This document shows, in pieces, positions 49,766 through 59,991 of a stretch of 64,000 bases of DNA. The translations under genes and the position numbers were made by a program. The notes below the pieces were generated by a model. The model was not told the origin of the DNA, ran no database searches, and worked only from the letters and a program-made list of their open reading frames with translations. Origin of the DNA: Bacteroidota bacterium (GTDB lineage: Bacteria > Bacteroidota > Bacteroidia > Chitinophagales > Chitinophagaceae); assembly GCA_023386235.1 (NCBI GenBank), contig JAEWKC010000034.1:124001-188000 (forward strand), written 5' to 3'. The number at the start of each line of letters is the position of its first letter. Within the stretch, counting starts at the first letter, position 1.

Positions 49766-51985
49766 ATGGCAATTCGTATAATATCTTTACTGTTATTTTT
49801 CTTTAGCAGCCTGGCGGCTTTTTCTCAATCAACTGCAAAGCAGCCGGTAGATTATGTAAACCCTTACATGGGAAACATCAGCCACCTGCTGGTGCCAACC
49901 TATCCTACCATTCATTTACCCAACAGCTTATTAAGAGTTTACCCGGAAAGAGAAGATTATACAAGTAACAGAATAAAAGGATTGCCCATTATGATATCGA
50001 GCCACAGAGGCAGAAGTGTGTTCGGGCTGAGTGTACAATACGAGTGGCAACCACTGCAGAACAATAAGCAGTACACCTACGATAATGAAATAATTAAACC
50101 ATATTACTACGAAGTAGATTTAGACGAAGCGAATGTACACGTACGTTTTGCTCCTTCGCACCAGTCTGCTATCTATGCCATAAAACCCCGGCAACAGAAA
50201 AGCTTTTATCTTGTATTGAATTCTTCTAACGGGCAACTTGCCACAAAAGGCAAAAATGCTGTTTCAGGCTTCCAGGTGCTGGAAGGATCGCCCACTAAGG
50301 TTTATATTTATTTAGAAACGAATATTGATCCGCAAAAAATCCAGTATCTGCAAAATGATAATCAAAAAGAAAAAACAGCCGCTCTCAAATTTCCCGCAGG
50401 CGCTGAAATTAAAATTCGCTACGGCATATCCCTGATCAGCGAAGAGCAGGCCATGCGCAACCTGAGAAGAGAAATAAAGCATTACGATGTAGATAATGTA
50501 GCGCAAAAAGGACGAAAACTATGGAATGATAAGCTGTCAAAGCTGCAAGTACAGGGAGATGATGACAGGAAAGTAATTTTCTATACATCCTTGTACAGAA
50601 CTTACGAAAGAATGGTGAATGTATCTGAAGACGGCAGATATTTCAGTCCTTTCGACGGAAAGATACACAACGATGGCGGCAAGCCATTCTATAATGACGA
50701 CTGGATTTGGGATACCTATCGTGCCACACATCCTTTGCGTGTGTTGATAGAACCCGAAATGGAAAGCCATATGATCAATTCTTTTGTGCGTATGGCCGAG
50801 CAAATGGATAATTTATGGATGCCTACCTTCCCGGAAATTACCGGCGACAGCAGACGAATGAACTCCAACCATGCCGTTGCAACTGTTTTGGATGCATACG
50901 TCAAAGGCTTGCGTGGCTTTGATGTCAACAAAGCTTACGAGGCTTCAAAGAAAGCAATTACAGAAAAAACCCTGGCGCCGTGGTCTGCAAAAAAAACCGG
51001 CAGCCTGGATGAGTTCTATAAAAAACATGGCTATTTTCCTGCCTTGCCCCAAGGCGAAAAAGAAACCGTACCCGAAGTGCACGCCTTTGAAAAACGGCAG
51101 CCTGTAGCCGTAACCCTGGGCACGGTGTACGATGAATGGTGTCTGGCGCAGCTGGCAAAACAAATTGGCAACCAGCGCGATCATGAATATTTTTTACCAC
51201 GCAGTTTAAACTACAGGAAAATCTTTCATCCCGAAACGCATTTTTTTCACCCGAAAGATGAGCAGCATAATTTTATACAACCCTTTGATTATCGCAACTC
51301 CGGCGGCATCGGCGCCCGCGAGGCGTACGGCGAAAATAACGGTTGGGTATATCGCTGGGATGTACCGCACAACGTTGCCGATCTTGTAGAGTTAATGGGA
51401 GGCGAAAAGAAGTTTTCGGCTAATTTAGATGAGATGTACAATACGCCTTTAGGCACAAGTAAATTTTCCTTCTATGCGCAGCTGCCCGACCACACAGGTA
51501 ATGTTGGCCAGTTTTCAATGGCGAATGAACCTTCGTTGCACATACCTTACTTGTATAATTATTCAGGCGAACCGTGGAAGACACAGAAGAGAATTTACAC
51601 GCTTATTGATCAATGGTTTAGAAATGACCTGATGGGCGTTCCGGGCGATGAAGATGGTGGCGGAATGTCGGCTTTTGTTGTATTTAGCATGATGGGCTTT
51701 TATCCTGTAACGCCCGGCATGCCGATTTATGTGATAGGCACTCCCATGTTTCAGAGCGCTGCCATTGATGTGGGCAATAAGAAGATAAAATTAATTGCCG
51801 CTAATTATTCTGCGGAGAACAAATACATACAATCCATGAAGGTGGATGGTAAAACCTGGGATCAGTCGTGGATCAGCCATACCGACCTGATAAAGGCAAA
51901 CAACATAGAATTTGTTATGGGCAAGCATCCCAATAAAAAATGGGCAATCTCCTCGCGCCCGCCATCTTTTACTATGAATAAGTAA
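49766..51985 (+). CDS. GH92 family alpha-mannosidase (PUL B)
   Basis: A 739-residue protein with a signal peptide (about 1-21, SLAAFSQ). The GH92 start (VDYVNPYMGN at 29-38) and the catalytic region motif GDEDGGGMSAFVVFSMMGFYPV (starting at residue 627) are clear. TYPTIHLPNSLLRVYPE and the DDWIWDTYRATHPL segment are also typical. GH92 enzymes are exo-alpha-mannosidases that invert configuration and need calcium; most cleave alpha-1,2 or other alpha-mannosyl links in N-glycans or yeast mannan. It is separated from the DUF3823 gene by a strong terminator, so it may depend on readthrough or its own promoter. Confidence 0.93.
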   Translation: MAIRIISLLLFFFSSLAAFSQSTAKQPVDYVNPYMGNISHLLVPTYPTIHLPNSLLRVYPEREDYTSNRIKGLPIMISSHRGRSVFGLSVQYEWQPLQNNKQYTYDNEIIKPYYYEVDLDEANVHVRFAPSHQSAIYAIKPRQQKSFYLVLNSSNGQLATKGKNAVSGFQVLEGSPTKVYIYLETNIDPQKIQYLQNDNQKEKTAALKFPAGAEIKIRYGISLISEEQAMRNLRREIKHYDVDNVAQKGRKLWNDKLSKLQVQGDDDRKVIFYTSLYRTYERMVNVSEDGRYFSPFDGKIHNDGGKPFYNDDWIWDTYRATHPLRVLIEPEMESHMINSFVRMAEQMDNLWMPTFPEITGDSRRMNSNHAVATVLDAYVKGLRGFDVNKAYEASKKAITEKTLAPWSAKKTGSLDEFYKKHGYFPALPQGEKETVPEVHAFEKRQPVAVTLGTVYDEWCLAQLAKQIGNQRDHEYFLPRSLNYRKIFHPETHFFHPKDEQHNFIQPFDYRNSGGIGAREAYGENNGWVYRWDVPHNVADLVELMGGEKKFSANLDEMYNTPLGTSKFSFYAQLPDHTGNVGQFSMANEPSLHIPYLYNYSGEPWKTQKRIYTLIDQWFRNDLMGVPGDEDGGGMSAFVVFSMMGFYPVTPGMPIYVIGTPMFQSAAIDVGNKKIKLIAANYSAENKYIQSMKVDGKTWDQSWISHTDLIKANNIEFVMGKHPNKKWAISSRPPSFTMNK

Positions 51986-52047
51986 TTGTAAATTCTTTTA
52001 TTTCTCTTTACTGCCTAAGCCTTCGCTGGCTACAAGATGAGGATTAA

Positions 52048-52075
52048 CGCCGTGCGCTCTTCGAGAGACACGGCG
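52048..52075. terminator. GC-rich hairpin between convergent GH92 and GH2 genes
   Basis: CGCCGTG (52048-52054) pairs with CACGGCG (52069-52075), and an inner CTCT-TCG-AGAG continues the stem. It is bidirectional, without a clear T run. It is the most GC-rich short segment in this spacer. Confidence 0.5.
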
Positions 52076-52093
52076 GGACAGAAAAGCTTTAGT

Positions 52094-55000
52094 TTAATTG
52101 CTTTCCGCCATCAAACTAAAGCTAAACTTATACAGAGAATTATTTAATAAAAATTCTTTATGTACTCTTGGCGACCAGCTGTCATCTCCTCCCACACCCA
52201 TTTGTTTGTAATCAATATGCAGGTAAGTTTTATCGCCTCTATGCAATACATGAGATGTTTTGGAATCGTTCAACGCTTTCTGCGAATAATCCTGCACGTT
52301 AAAGTTGATAAACGGCGCGCCTGAAATTAACAGAGACGCATTGTCAGATTGCAACTTTAACCACCTTACATCTGTTTTATTACCATTTTCTGAAGGCATG
52401 GCATAAGCGAAATGCTGATCTTTTACCAAGCCATTATATTTACCTATAAAAGCCGATTCTTTCCTGTCGTCGTAAGATTCAAAAGGTCCTCTGCCATACC
52501 ATTCTACCTGGCTGAAACTATTTGGCAGCGCCAGCTTCATGCCAACACGTGCGAGCGGAGGTAACGCCTCCGGCACTTGAATGGTGTTTTCTACTTCTAT
52601 CAACCCGTTGCCATAAATGGTGTATACAGACGCTACATTGATATTATTCCAAACGGAAGAAGCCGTTACTTTTATGATATTTGTGCCGATAAGCGTATGT
52701 TTTACGGAAGCCTCTTTTACCTGCAAGTTATCTAAGCCGGCTTTGCGCCAACGCGCCGCATAACCTCCTGCTCCACCGCCTTCATCGTTATCTGTAGGCA
52801 CACGCCAGAAGGAAGGCGTTAAAGGCTCTGCAAGAAGATTTTTATTTTTATAAGCATATTGCGTAAGCGCTCCATTATTTTTATTGAAAGTAACGGAGAA
52901 ATTATTTCCCTGAATTATCAGATCATTGCCATCTGTACTACGCAAAGGATGGAAGGCCGTCTGATCAATATAATTTTCGGTAAAAGTATTCAGTCCGAAA
53001 CTTATCTGTTCTTTCGCCACTTCAAAATCTTTTGCCGACCAGGGAGTGGATTTTTTAGAAAGAAAATAAAAGTTCATGAAATATTCGCTTCCTTTTTTCT
53101 TTACAAGATTTCTGTCAAAGTTAATGGTAACGGGCTTTTTAGACTGCGGTTGAATATGCAGGCTGTCTTTGATACCGCTGGCAATGATATTTCCATTTTC
53201 TAACAATTCCCATTTAAGATATACATCATCGGTATTGATAAAATAATTATCGTTGGAAATATTTACCAGGCCGGTATTGATGTCAATATCTTTTACATTG
53301 AAATTCTGATGTACTTTTTTCACTTCGTGCATTTCCGGCTGTGGCGTTCGATCTGAATTGATCAGGCCATCATTGGTGTTCGCCCCGTCTGAATGATTGA
53401 TCACGTCAAGATATTCTTTCCCGCTCTTATCTCTGCGCACCAATGACTGATCTACCCAATCCCATGTAAACCCTCCCTGATATCTTTCAAAAGCGTAGAA
53501 CAGATCCCAGTATTTCCTGAAATTGCCCACGCTATTTCCCATAGAATGCGCGTATTCACAAACAATTACGGGTCGGGTAGTATCATCTAAGAATTGCCAG
53601 TTGATCTCATTTAGTGTAGGATACATATCGGTAATAAAATCGTAATGGGCCTGCTTATCGGCATAAGCCGGGTTTTTCGATTCGTAATGCACCGGCCTTG
53701 CTTCCGGATCGGTAGCTTTAATAGCTTTGTAAGCCGCGTCAAAGTTAGGTCCCCAGCCCGATTCGTTACCCATGGACCAGAACACAATGGAAGGATGGTT
53801 TTTATCGCGCTGCACCATGCCTACATTTCTATCCACAATTACTTTTTGCCACTCGGGTTTTTCTCCAATATAATATCCTTCTTCCCAAAGTCCGTGACTT
53901 TCTACATTGGCTTCGTCCATTACGTAAAGTCCATATTGGTCGCACAATGTGTACCATTCTGGATGATTAGGATAATGCGATGCACGCACGGCATTTATGT
54001 TGTGCTGCTTCATCAATTCAATATCTTTTATCATTGACTCACGGCTTACATACCTTCCTGTGTGCATGTCAAATTCATGGCGGTTAACGCCTTTTATTTT
54101 CACGGGTTTACCGTTTACAAGTAATAATCCGTTTTTGATTTCTACCTTTCTAAAACCTGTGTTGATAACAAAAGCCTGGATAGTTTGATTGCCTGAAAGC
54201 AGCTCTATACCTACTTTGTAAAGATTGGGGGCTTCGGCACTCCATTTAAGCGGATTGTTGATTGCAGAACGAATGTGTACAATGCTTTCGCCGGAAGCAC
54301 TTATGCTTACAGTGTTTGAGGTTTTTTGATCAACGGTCTTTCCTGCCGCATCTTTTAAGGTAGTTCTTACAGTGTAATTATTTTCTGTACTTTTTCCTAA
54401 ATTCTCCAAATCAACTTTTACATTTAATTCAGCATCTTTATACGCATTGTCTAAGGTTGAATAAACAGAAAAATCTCTCATGCGCACAGTTGGCGCGGCA
54501 TACAGATATACGTCTCTGTAAATACCGCTCAGGCGCCAGAAATCCTGATCTTCTATGTAGCTACCATCTGACCAGTTGAGTACCTGCGCTGCAAGAAAAT
54601 TATTTCCTTTTTTTAAGTAAGGTGTAATGTTGAATTCTCCCGGCAACATCCCCTCTTCGTGATAGCCCACCTTTGTGCCGTTTATCCACAAATACATGGC
54701 AGATTGTACGCCCGCAAAATGTATGAAAACCTGTTTGCCGTTCCAGTTGGAAGGTAGTGTAAAATTGGTTTTATACAAACCTGTAGGATTATAATCCTTA
54801 GGCACAAAAGGAGGATTGGCTTCAAAAGGATATTTGATATTGGTAAATACCGGCGGATCGTATTTATCGCTTTCCAATTGCCAGTTGGAAGGCACATTGA
54901 TATTGTCCCAGCCCGCAGTGTTGTTTGTTTTATAAAAATCAGCCGGCACCAGGTCGGGGTGTTTGTAATATTTAAATTTCCATGTGCCGTTTAGGCTTTT

Positions 55001-55171
55001 TACAAGTGATGATTTGCTATCATTATTCCATTGCAGCTTTTCGAACGGAACATAGGTAGCGCGCGGTTTTTCAGTATTAATACTATTTACCTCGGGGTTT
55101 TCCCAATCGTTGGTTTGCGCATAAGAAACAATAGAAAAAAACAAAAAAACAAAAAACAACATCTTTTTCAT
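52094..55171 (-). CDS. GH2 family beta-galactosidase (PUL C)
   Basis: A 1025-residue LacZ-type enzyme. Signal peptide MKKMLFFVFLFFSIVSYAQ (1-19). The sugar-binding jelly roll begins near residue 55 (LNGTWKFKYYKHPD), an immunoglobulin-like domain follows, then the TIM barrel. General acid/base Glu470 lies in MGNESGWGPNFD; the nucleophile Glu539 lies in VIVCEYAHSMGN. The C-terminal beta-sandwich (small beta-galactosidase chain) is complete. An in-frame ATG 34 codons upstream overlaps the neighbouring gene and gives an odd N-terminus, so the 55171 ATG is chosen. It is the last enzyme of the minus-strand operon, and the signal peptide places it in the periplasm or outside. Confidence 0.93.
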   Translation of the reverse strand: MKKMLFFVFLFFSIVSYAQTNDWENPEVNSINTEKPRATYVPFEKLQWNNDSKSSLVKSLNGTWKFKYYKHPDLVPADFYKTNNTAGWDNINVPSNWQLESDKYDPPVFTNIKYPFEANPPFVPKDYNPTGLYKTNFTLPSNWNGKQVFIHFAGVQSAMYLWINGTKVGYHEEGMLPGEFNITPYLKKGNNFLAAQVLNWSDGSYIEDQDFWRLSGIYRDVYLYAAPTVRMRDFSVYSTLDNAYKDAELNVKVDLENLGKSTENNYTVRTTLKDAAGKTVDQKTSNTVSISASGESIVHIRSAINNPLKWSAEAPNLYKVGIELLSGNQTIQAFVINTGFRKVEIKNGLLLVNGKPVKIKGVNRHEFDMHTGRYVSRESMIKDIELMKQHNINAVRASHYPNHPEWYTLCDQYGLYVMDEANVESHGLWEEGYYIGEKPEWQKVIVDRNVGMVQRDKNHPSIVFWSMGNESGWGPNFDAAYKAIKATDPEARPVHYESKNPAYADKQAHYDFITDMYPTLNEINWQFLDDTTRPVIVCEYAHSMGNSVGNFRKYWDLFYAFERYQGGFTWDWVDQSLVRRDKSGKEYLDVINHSDGANTNDGLINSDRTPQPEMHEVKKVHQNFNVKDIDINTGLVNISNDNYFINTDDVYLKWELLENGNIIASGIKDSLHIQPQSKKPVTINFDRNLVKKKGSEYFMNFYFLSKKSTPWSAKDFEVAKEQISFGLNTFTENYIDQTAFHPLRSTDGNDLIIQGNNFSVTFNKNNGALTQYAYKNKNLLAEPLTPSFWRVPTDNDEGGGAGGYAARWRKAGLDNLQVKEASVKHTLIGTNIIKVTASSVWNNINVASVYTIYGNGLIEVENTIQVPEALPPLARVGMKLALPNSFSQVEWYGRGPFESYDDRKESAFIGKYNGLVKDQHFAYAMPSENGNKTDVRWLKLQSDNASLLISGAPFINFNVQDYSQKALNDSKTSHVLHRGDKTYLHIDYKQMGVGGDDSWSPRVHKEFLLNNSLYKFSFSLMAESN

Positions 55172-55263
55172 AAACTTGATTTTACTAATTAACGAAAATG
55201 AGAAATGTATGTAAGTTATAATTTTATAGTTAAAATAGAAATAACATTCAATAAATTTACAGA

Positions 55264-57303
55264 CTACTTCCACAACAATACTATTGTTTCTTCACTATCA
55301 ATAGAAATATTATTTCGCTGTTGATTATTTACTGAACCTTTTTTGTCAGAGTATATTATTTTAGGTTGCAGAGAAGATTTAATTCCGGAAATAGTAACCT
55401 GTCTGTTGTCTTTATTTTTATTTACAAGTATGGTAATTATTTTACCTTGAGACTCCAAAGTTTTCATAAGTACTCCTGCTACCGGCTTATCAAATTTTAT
55501 TTCTCTGCTTACATCTATCTGACTGTTGAGAAACTGAATTAAAGGAGAATAGTCTTTTTTAATTCTTGAACCTAATCCTATTAAAGATGGTATCCATACA
55601 ACTTTTCCTTTTCCATAATTGTTTACGCTTGCTATTGTATTTCCTCTGAAGGATGAAAACGTTTTTGCTGTTAGCGGCTTAATATATCCGGCTTGCATAT
55701 GTGATGGAATAGAGATATCATTATTGAAAGGCAGAATTGCAATGTCGCCGATAAATTTATACTCAGTAATTTCTCCGCCAAACAGATCTCTCAATGCAAA
55801 ATCATTCAACATTAAACTAATAGCATTTTCATCGTAGAAGCCTGTAAGTCCATCGGCAATGATTGTTCCGCCTTTACTTACAAATTCTTTTAAAGCTTGA
55901 TGATGTTTGTAAGGAAGAGCAATTTGATTGGCAAGAATCATTGTCTGACCGGAATATGAGGATTGATTAAAATCAAAATTTTCAATATCCTGAAAAGACG
56001 GTTGTAAGCCCATTTGCGTTAACGCTTCAAAAAAAGCGATAGCTGATTTCATTACACTTCCTATCGACCGCCCTTCTGGCTCAGGTTTATCCGTCTTAGG
56101 AAGCATTTTCTTTTCTACCCACAAAGCTTCTTTTATATATACTATATGTACATCACTATTTACTGGGCGCGCCTGTGCAAACAATTCTTTTCTTTTATTG
56201 ATTTCTGAAGCTATAGCAGCCGAAGTCAACAATCTGTCTGTAGGTTTATTCTTGAAATCGATCATTGCCCATTCTCCTGCTTCTGTACCTGAAGCACGCG
56301 GATTAAGACACCAGAATATGGCTCCTTTACTTCCTGCGCCTAAAGAAATCCAAAGCCATTGTGCTATCTCTTCTTTGGTAGGACACATGGGATCATAACC
56401 GCTGTAAATATTATTTCCCCCTTGGATTTCTGTCATAAGCCATGGAATATTTTTCGCTCCGCTTCTGATAATTTCACTGTTGGCAGAAATTGCAACAGCG
56501 TATTTATCGCGAGTAAAATATCCAAAATGCCAGCTGGCGTGCGCAGAACCTCCTAAGCTAGTTAAAAATTTACTCCACTCCGAAAAATCATATTCGGCAA
56601 TATTTTCAAATATCTGATGATTATTTACATGCACAGGACTTTCTTTATCGTATTTACGTATTTCATTGGTGAGCCATTGAAGATACCAAGTATTGTAATT
56701 CAATAAAAATTTATTAGCATCAAAAGAAAAATGAAGATATCCTCTTGAAGTGTTTTGTGAGTTTGTATTATTCTTTTCTTTCCACGCTTTAAAGCTTTGC
56801 GTTGCTAGATCATTGTTTAAGTTTCCGCCTCCCGGCTCATTGATGGGCACCCAGCCATACAAGGATCTGAATTGTTTAAAATGAGTTACGGTTTGTTTTA
56901 TATATTCTGCGATACTTTGCAAGTGGTGGTTGTCGCGTGGAAACTTAAACCCTCCTACATCAGTAAAATCTGTAGCAGGAAAAAGGTTTCCATATACCTT
57001 CACACCATATTTATCAGCGTATTTAAATGCACGATCAAATAAAGAAAAATCCCAATCGCCCCTGCTATCTTTCATATAATTTTCAAACATGCGTATGCGC
57101 GTAAGTGGCATATTCATTTCCTTTAATGTTCTAAACCAACTTTCTACATCTTTATCGGATTGCCCGGGCTCTATAAAAATTTCTGCTCCAATGAGCGGAA
57201 CATCATTAAAACTTTTTTGTGCGTTCGCAAAAAGAAAACTCAATACACCCATCAGCATTATCATATATTTTTTGATAAGGTGCGCTATTTTTTTGATCCT
57301 CAT
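55264..57303 (-). CDS. GH42-like secreted beta-galactosidase (PUL C)
   Basis: A 679-residue secreted (signal about 1-28, FANAQ) clan GH-A enzyme. The first 370 residues form the TIM barrel: acid/base Glu156 in PINEPGGGN and nucleophile Glu292 in WLMTEIQGGNN. A beta-galactosidase trimerisation-like domain follows (about 390-570, with FVSKGGTIIADGLTGFYDE), then a C-terminal beta domain. Family GH42 fits best; GH165 or another GH-A family is possible. It lies between a GH5-like and a GH2 gene in the same operon, so it probably removes galactosyl units released by them. Confidence 0.75.
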   Translation of the reverse strand: MRIKKIAHLIKKYMIMLMGVLSFLFANAQKSFNDVPLIGAEIFIEPGQSDKDVESWFRTLKEMNMPLTRIRMFENYMKDSRGDWDFSLFDRAFKYADKYGVKVYGNLFPATDFTDVGGFKFPRDNHHLQSIAEYIKQTVTHFKQFRSLYGWVPINEPGGGNLNNDLATQSFKAWKEKNNTNSQNTSRGYLHFSFDANKFLLNYNTWYLQWLTNEIRKYDKESPVHVNNHQIFENIAEYDFSEWSKFLTSLGGSAHASWHFGYFTRDKYAVAISANSEIIRSGAKNIPWLMTEIQGGNNIYSGYDPMCPTKEEIAQWLWISLGAGSKGAIFWCLNPRASGTEAGEWAMIDFKNKPTDRLLTSAAIASEINKRKELFAQARPVNSDVHIVYIKEALWVEKKMLPKTDKPEPEGRSIGSVMKSAIAFFEALTQMGLQPSFQDIENFDFNQSSYSGQTMILANQIALPYKHHQALKEFVSKGGTIIADGLTGFYDENAISLMLNDFALRDLFGGEITEYKFIGDIAILPFNNDISIPSHMQAGYIKPLTAKTFSSFRGNTIASVNNYGKGKVVWIPSLIGLGSRIKKDYSPLIQFLNSQIDVSREIKFDKPVAGVLMKTLESQGKIITILVNKNKDNRQVTISGIKSSLQPKIIYSDKKGSVNNQQRNNISIDSEETIVLLWK

Positions 57304-57395
57304 TTCCTGTTTAAATTATTTCTAAATGTAAGTGATATTAAGATTATTTTTTTGAATAGCAATTCCAAATTAGTAGATAAAAAATCTTATTTAAA

Positions 57396-58859
57396 TTATT
57401 GTAATACAATTACGATGGAACGCTTAAATAACGGTACATTCACATTATTGGATACAGATTGATTATTTGTCCAACTGTCAGCCCAAGGATTGTAAAATCT
57501 TGCATTTGTATATTGCTTGCCTAATTGTGTTGTTTGATCTATTATTAATCCGGTCTTCTCAATTGCCGCAATACCACCTTCCAGTTCTGTTTTCCAATTA
57601 ACCGCAGCATCTCTGCACCAGATAATTGTTTTTGTAGAGCCTTTTAATGCATAACATCTTACATCATTTGTCTCGAAAGCTACAGGAACAAACTTCTCTA
57701 TTATAGGATCAATATCTTTTATAGCATTAGCAAATCTCTTAAAGTGGTACCATAGATTTTTTTTGTAAATATAGCTATCCCAATGCCAGGGACTACCCGT
57801 ACCTGCAGCGCCACTAAAGAAAGGGGCAAAAATCATGTCGTGCAGCAAAGTACCCTCATTATCTCTTTCATATAACGCGGAAGGTCCTGCATGATTGGGC
57901 TGCACAGCGCCAATTTCATTCATAACCACCGGTTTTACTGCATTTTTTGTAAGATCCAATCCTTTTTTAACTGCATCAGCGGCAAGAATGTCCATAGGTC
58001 CTTTCGTTACTGCATATTGATCCCATGCTGTGCCTTCATCAAGATAACGATGAATAGATAAAAAATCATTTGTGGTCATGCCTGCTAATTTTGCATAAGC
58101 ACCTTCGGCATAAGCAGAGTGCATGCTGCCAAGTGTTTGTGTAACATTTTGATGTATCATTATTTTTTTTACAGAATCAATCATTGGTTCGGTATAATTA
58201 TACCAGCTATTTTCATTCACAGCGGCATCCATTTCATTCCACAATTCCCAACCATAAATTTGAGATTCATTTTTATAGCGATTAGCAAGTGCTCTTACGC
58301 GATTAAGAAAAGAAGCCCTTCCGGCAGTGGTGTTTACATAGTGATTAATGTCAGTAAATTTTGTAGCAAGAGATTTACTATTAGACCAATCGTTGTCTGG
58401 TGTAGAAGTAGGTGAAATTGTACGGATATGCTGCAAAGTAAATTTTATTTTTACATTATACTTTTTAGCCAATTGAATGATATAGTCTATTCTATTGAAC
58501 TTCTCGGAACTATAAGTGCCTTCTCGCGAATCTTCTATTTCGAGAAAAGCTGTGCTTATCCAAATACGCATGGCATTGCCTCCATTTTCAGAAAAATTCT
58601 TAAAATAATTTTCTATTTCTATTAAATTGCCGGAGGGGAGATAATTTGTAGCGATAGGAATCCAAGTTCTTCCTTCTTTGGTGGTGAAATAGCGAGGCCA
58701 GCTTTTACTGTTAATGATGACTGGGTCTCGTGTTTCCACCGGCGGGTTTGGTGGTTCCGGTGGATTCACTGTTCCTCCGCCTCCTTTGCTGCAACCGCAA
58801 GAAATAAGTAATAAACTAAGTAATAAACTAAGTGTTATAATGCCCAGTATTTTTTTCAT
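57396..58859 (-). CDS. GH5-like endo-glycanase lipoprotein (PUL C)
   Basis: A 487-residue lipoprotein (lipobox LISC, Cys21) with a Gly/Pro-rich linker (GGGGTVNPPEPPNPP, about 25-40), suggesting a surface-exposed enzyme. A clan GH-A barrel follows: acid/base Glu209 in GWELWNEMD, nucleophile Glu315 in KPVVMNEIGAV. Aromatic residues WPRYF, NAMRIWIS and WHWDSY line the barrel. The family is most likely GH5 or a close relative (mannanase or galactanase-like specificity not readable). A surface endo-enzyme would cut the polymer before SusCD uptake. Confidence 0.75.
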   Translation of the reverse strand: MKKILGIITLSLLLSLLLISCGCSKGGGGTVNPPEPPNPPVETRDPVIINSKSWPRYFTTKEGRTWIPIATNYLPSGNLIEIENYFKNFSENGGNAMRIWISTAFLEIEDSREGTYSSEKFNRIDYIIQLAKKYNVKIKFTLQHIRTISPTSTPDNDWSNSKSLATKFTDINHYVNTTAGRASFLNRVRALANRYKNESQIYGWELWNEMDAAVNENSWYNYTEPMIDSVKKIMIHQNVTQTLGSMHSAYAEGAYAKLAGMTTNDFLSIHRYLDEGTAWDQYAVTKGPMDILAADAVKKGLDLTKNAVKPVVMNEIGAVQPNHAGPSALYERDNEGTLLHDMIFAPFFSGAAGTGSPWHWDSYIYKKNLWYHFKRFANAIKDIDPIIEKFVPVAFETNDVRCYALKGSTKTIIWCRDAAVNWKTELEGGIAAIEKTGLIIDQTTQLGKQYTNARFYNPWADSWTNNQSVSNNVNVPLFKRSIVIVLQ

Positions 58860-58879
58860 GGCTGTTGATTATTAAATTT

Positions 58880-59959
58880 TTATAATGCTTCTATTTTAAT
58901 GTTATCTAATGTAAGTGTTCCAATATTTCCTCCCCAGCTTGCAAAAACAATGATGAGATAACCTTCTCCTGTAAAAGTAGAAGTAAATGTTCCTGAATTA
59001 TCAAATCCTTCTTTCCAGTTGGCTTCATCTGCAAAGTTTCCGGCAAAAGGATTCACCAGTTTTCCTGCCCATGAATCGGCGTGCATAAATAGGCTCGTTT
59101 TACTGTAGTACTGCCCTTGCTGCGGCTCTGTTTGAGAAATAACCATAAATATCTCAGAATTTATCGCACCACCCGTAGAGGTAAAATCAGAAGAAAGTCT
59201 GTAACGCTGTCCCTGTGTGAGTGTTATAGGCTGGTATATAGCCGTATTTTTGTTTACAGAACCATTTCCATTAGATAATGTCATTCTGCCATTTACGAAA
59301 GAGACCGTGCCTGCTTCCACGCTGCTATTATCTATCAAATTAAGAATTGTCCAATATTCTTCGCTTCCCGCAGACATATCGCCACCTTTTACTATGGAAG
59401 GAGCCGGCATAAAAGCAGAAGCATCTATCAACACTACCGTTCTGCTTAACGACTCATTTAATTCATAGGCAGTAGGATTTTTAATGCCTACTACAAGTGT
59501 TAATTTCTTGATTGAATAGTCGGGATATTCTTCTATCAATTTTGCCACATCAACGGTAAGAAAGAAAGAAGATTCTCTTGTACCTTGTGATACGTTTACA
59601 GAAGAGGGCAAAGAATATACATCCGAAGGCAACGCCTGTCTTTGTCCGCTTGCAGATACGGCCGAAGCTGTAGAATCATCATCGGCATATACTTCTACCT
59701 CAAAAGATTGTGCAGGGTCTTTACCTGACTTGTAAACGCTCAATAATATTTTAAGCTCTTTTGTCGTAGTATCGAAAGTATAATTTTCAATTCCATTTCC
59801 GAGATTGATGGGTACGGGATAATCATTGTTTATACCTCCATTGTGAATGGAGGCCTGAGGCATATACACTTTATCAATTCCATAATCATATATACCTGTG
59901 TCTTTTACACAGGAGGCTAATAAAAGCAGTGCTGCAAAGATGAAAGAATAAGACTTCAT
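58880..59959 (-). CDS. surface glycan-binding lipoprotein, DUF1735/DUF5013-like (PUL C)
   Basis: A 359-residue lipoprotein (lipobox LLASC, Cys17). The N-terminal segment (GIYDYGIDKVYMPQASI) and an Ig-like BT_3987/DUF1735 part (about 25-180) are followed by a C-terminal beta-sandwich resembling a galactose-binding or DUF5013 domain (about 190-355, ITLTQGQRYRLSSDF, LFMHADSWAGKL). This order is usual for the surface glycan-binding protein encoded directly after susD. It lies 32 bp downstream of susD and 20 bp before the GH5-like gene. Confidence 0.8.
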   Translation of the reverse strand: MKSYSFIFAALLLLASCVKDTGIYDYGIDKVYMPQASIHNGGINNDYPVPINLGNGIENYTFDTTTKELKILLSVYKSGKDPAQSFEVEVYADDDSTASAVSASGQRQALPSDVYSLPSSVNVSQGTRESSFFLTVDVAKLIEEYPDYSIKKLTLVVGIKNPTAYELNESLSRTVVLIDASAFMPAPSIVKGGDMSAGSEEYWTILNLIDNSSVEAGTVSFVNGRMTLSNGNGSVNKNTAIYQPITLTQGQRYRLSSDFTSTGGAINSEIFMVISQTEPQQGQYYSKTSLFMHADSWAGKLVNPFAGNFADEANWKEGFDNSGTFTSTFTGEGYLIIVFASWGGNIGTLTLDNIKIEAL

Positions 59960-59991
59960 TTTATAAAAATTAGAATGTTATTATTATTTTT

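Noticed and set aside
55172..55273. N-terminal extension of the GH2 enzyme by 34 residues
   Set aside because: It would overlap the upstream gene's end and bury the signal peptide behind an aromatic-rich stretch. The ATG at 55171 starts a clean signal peptide.
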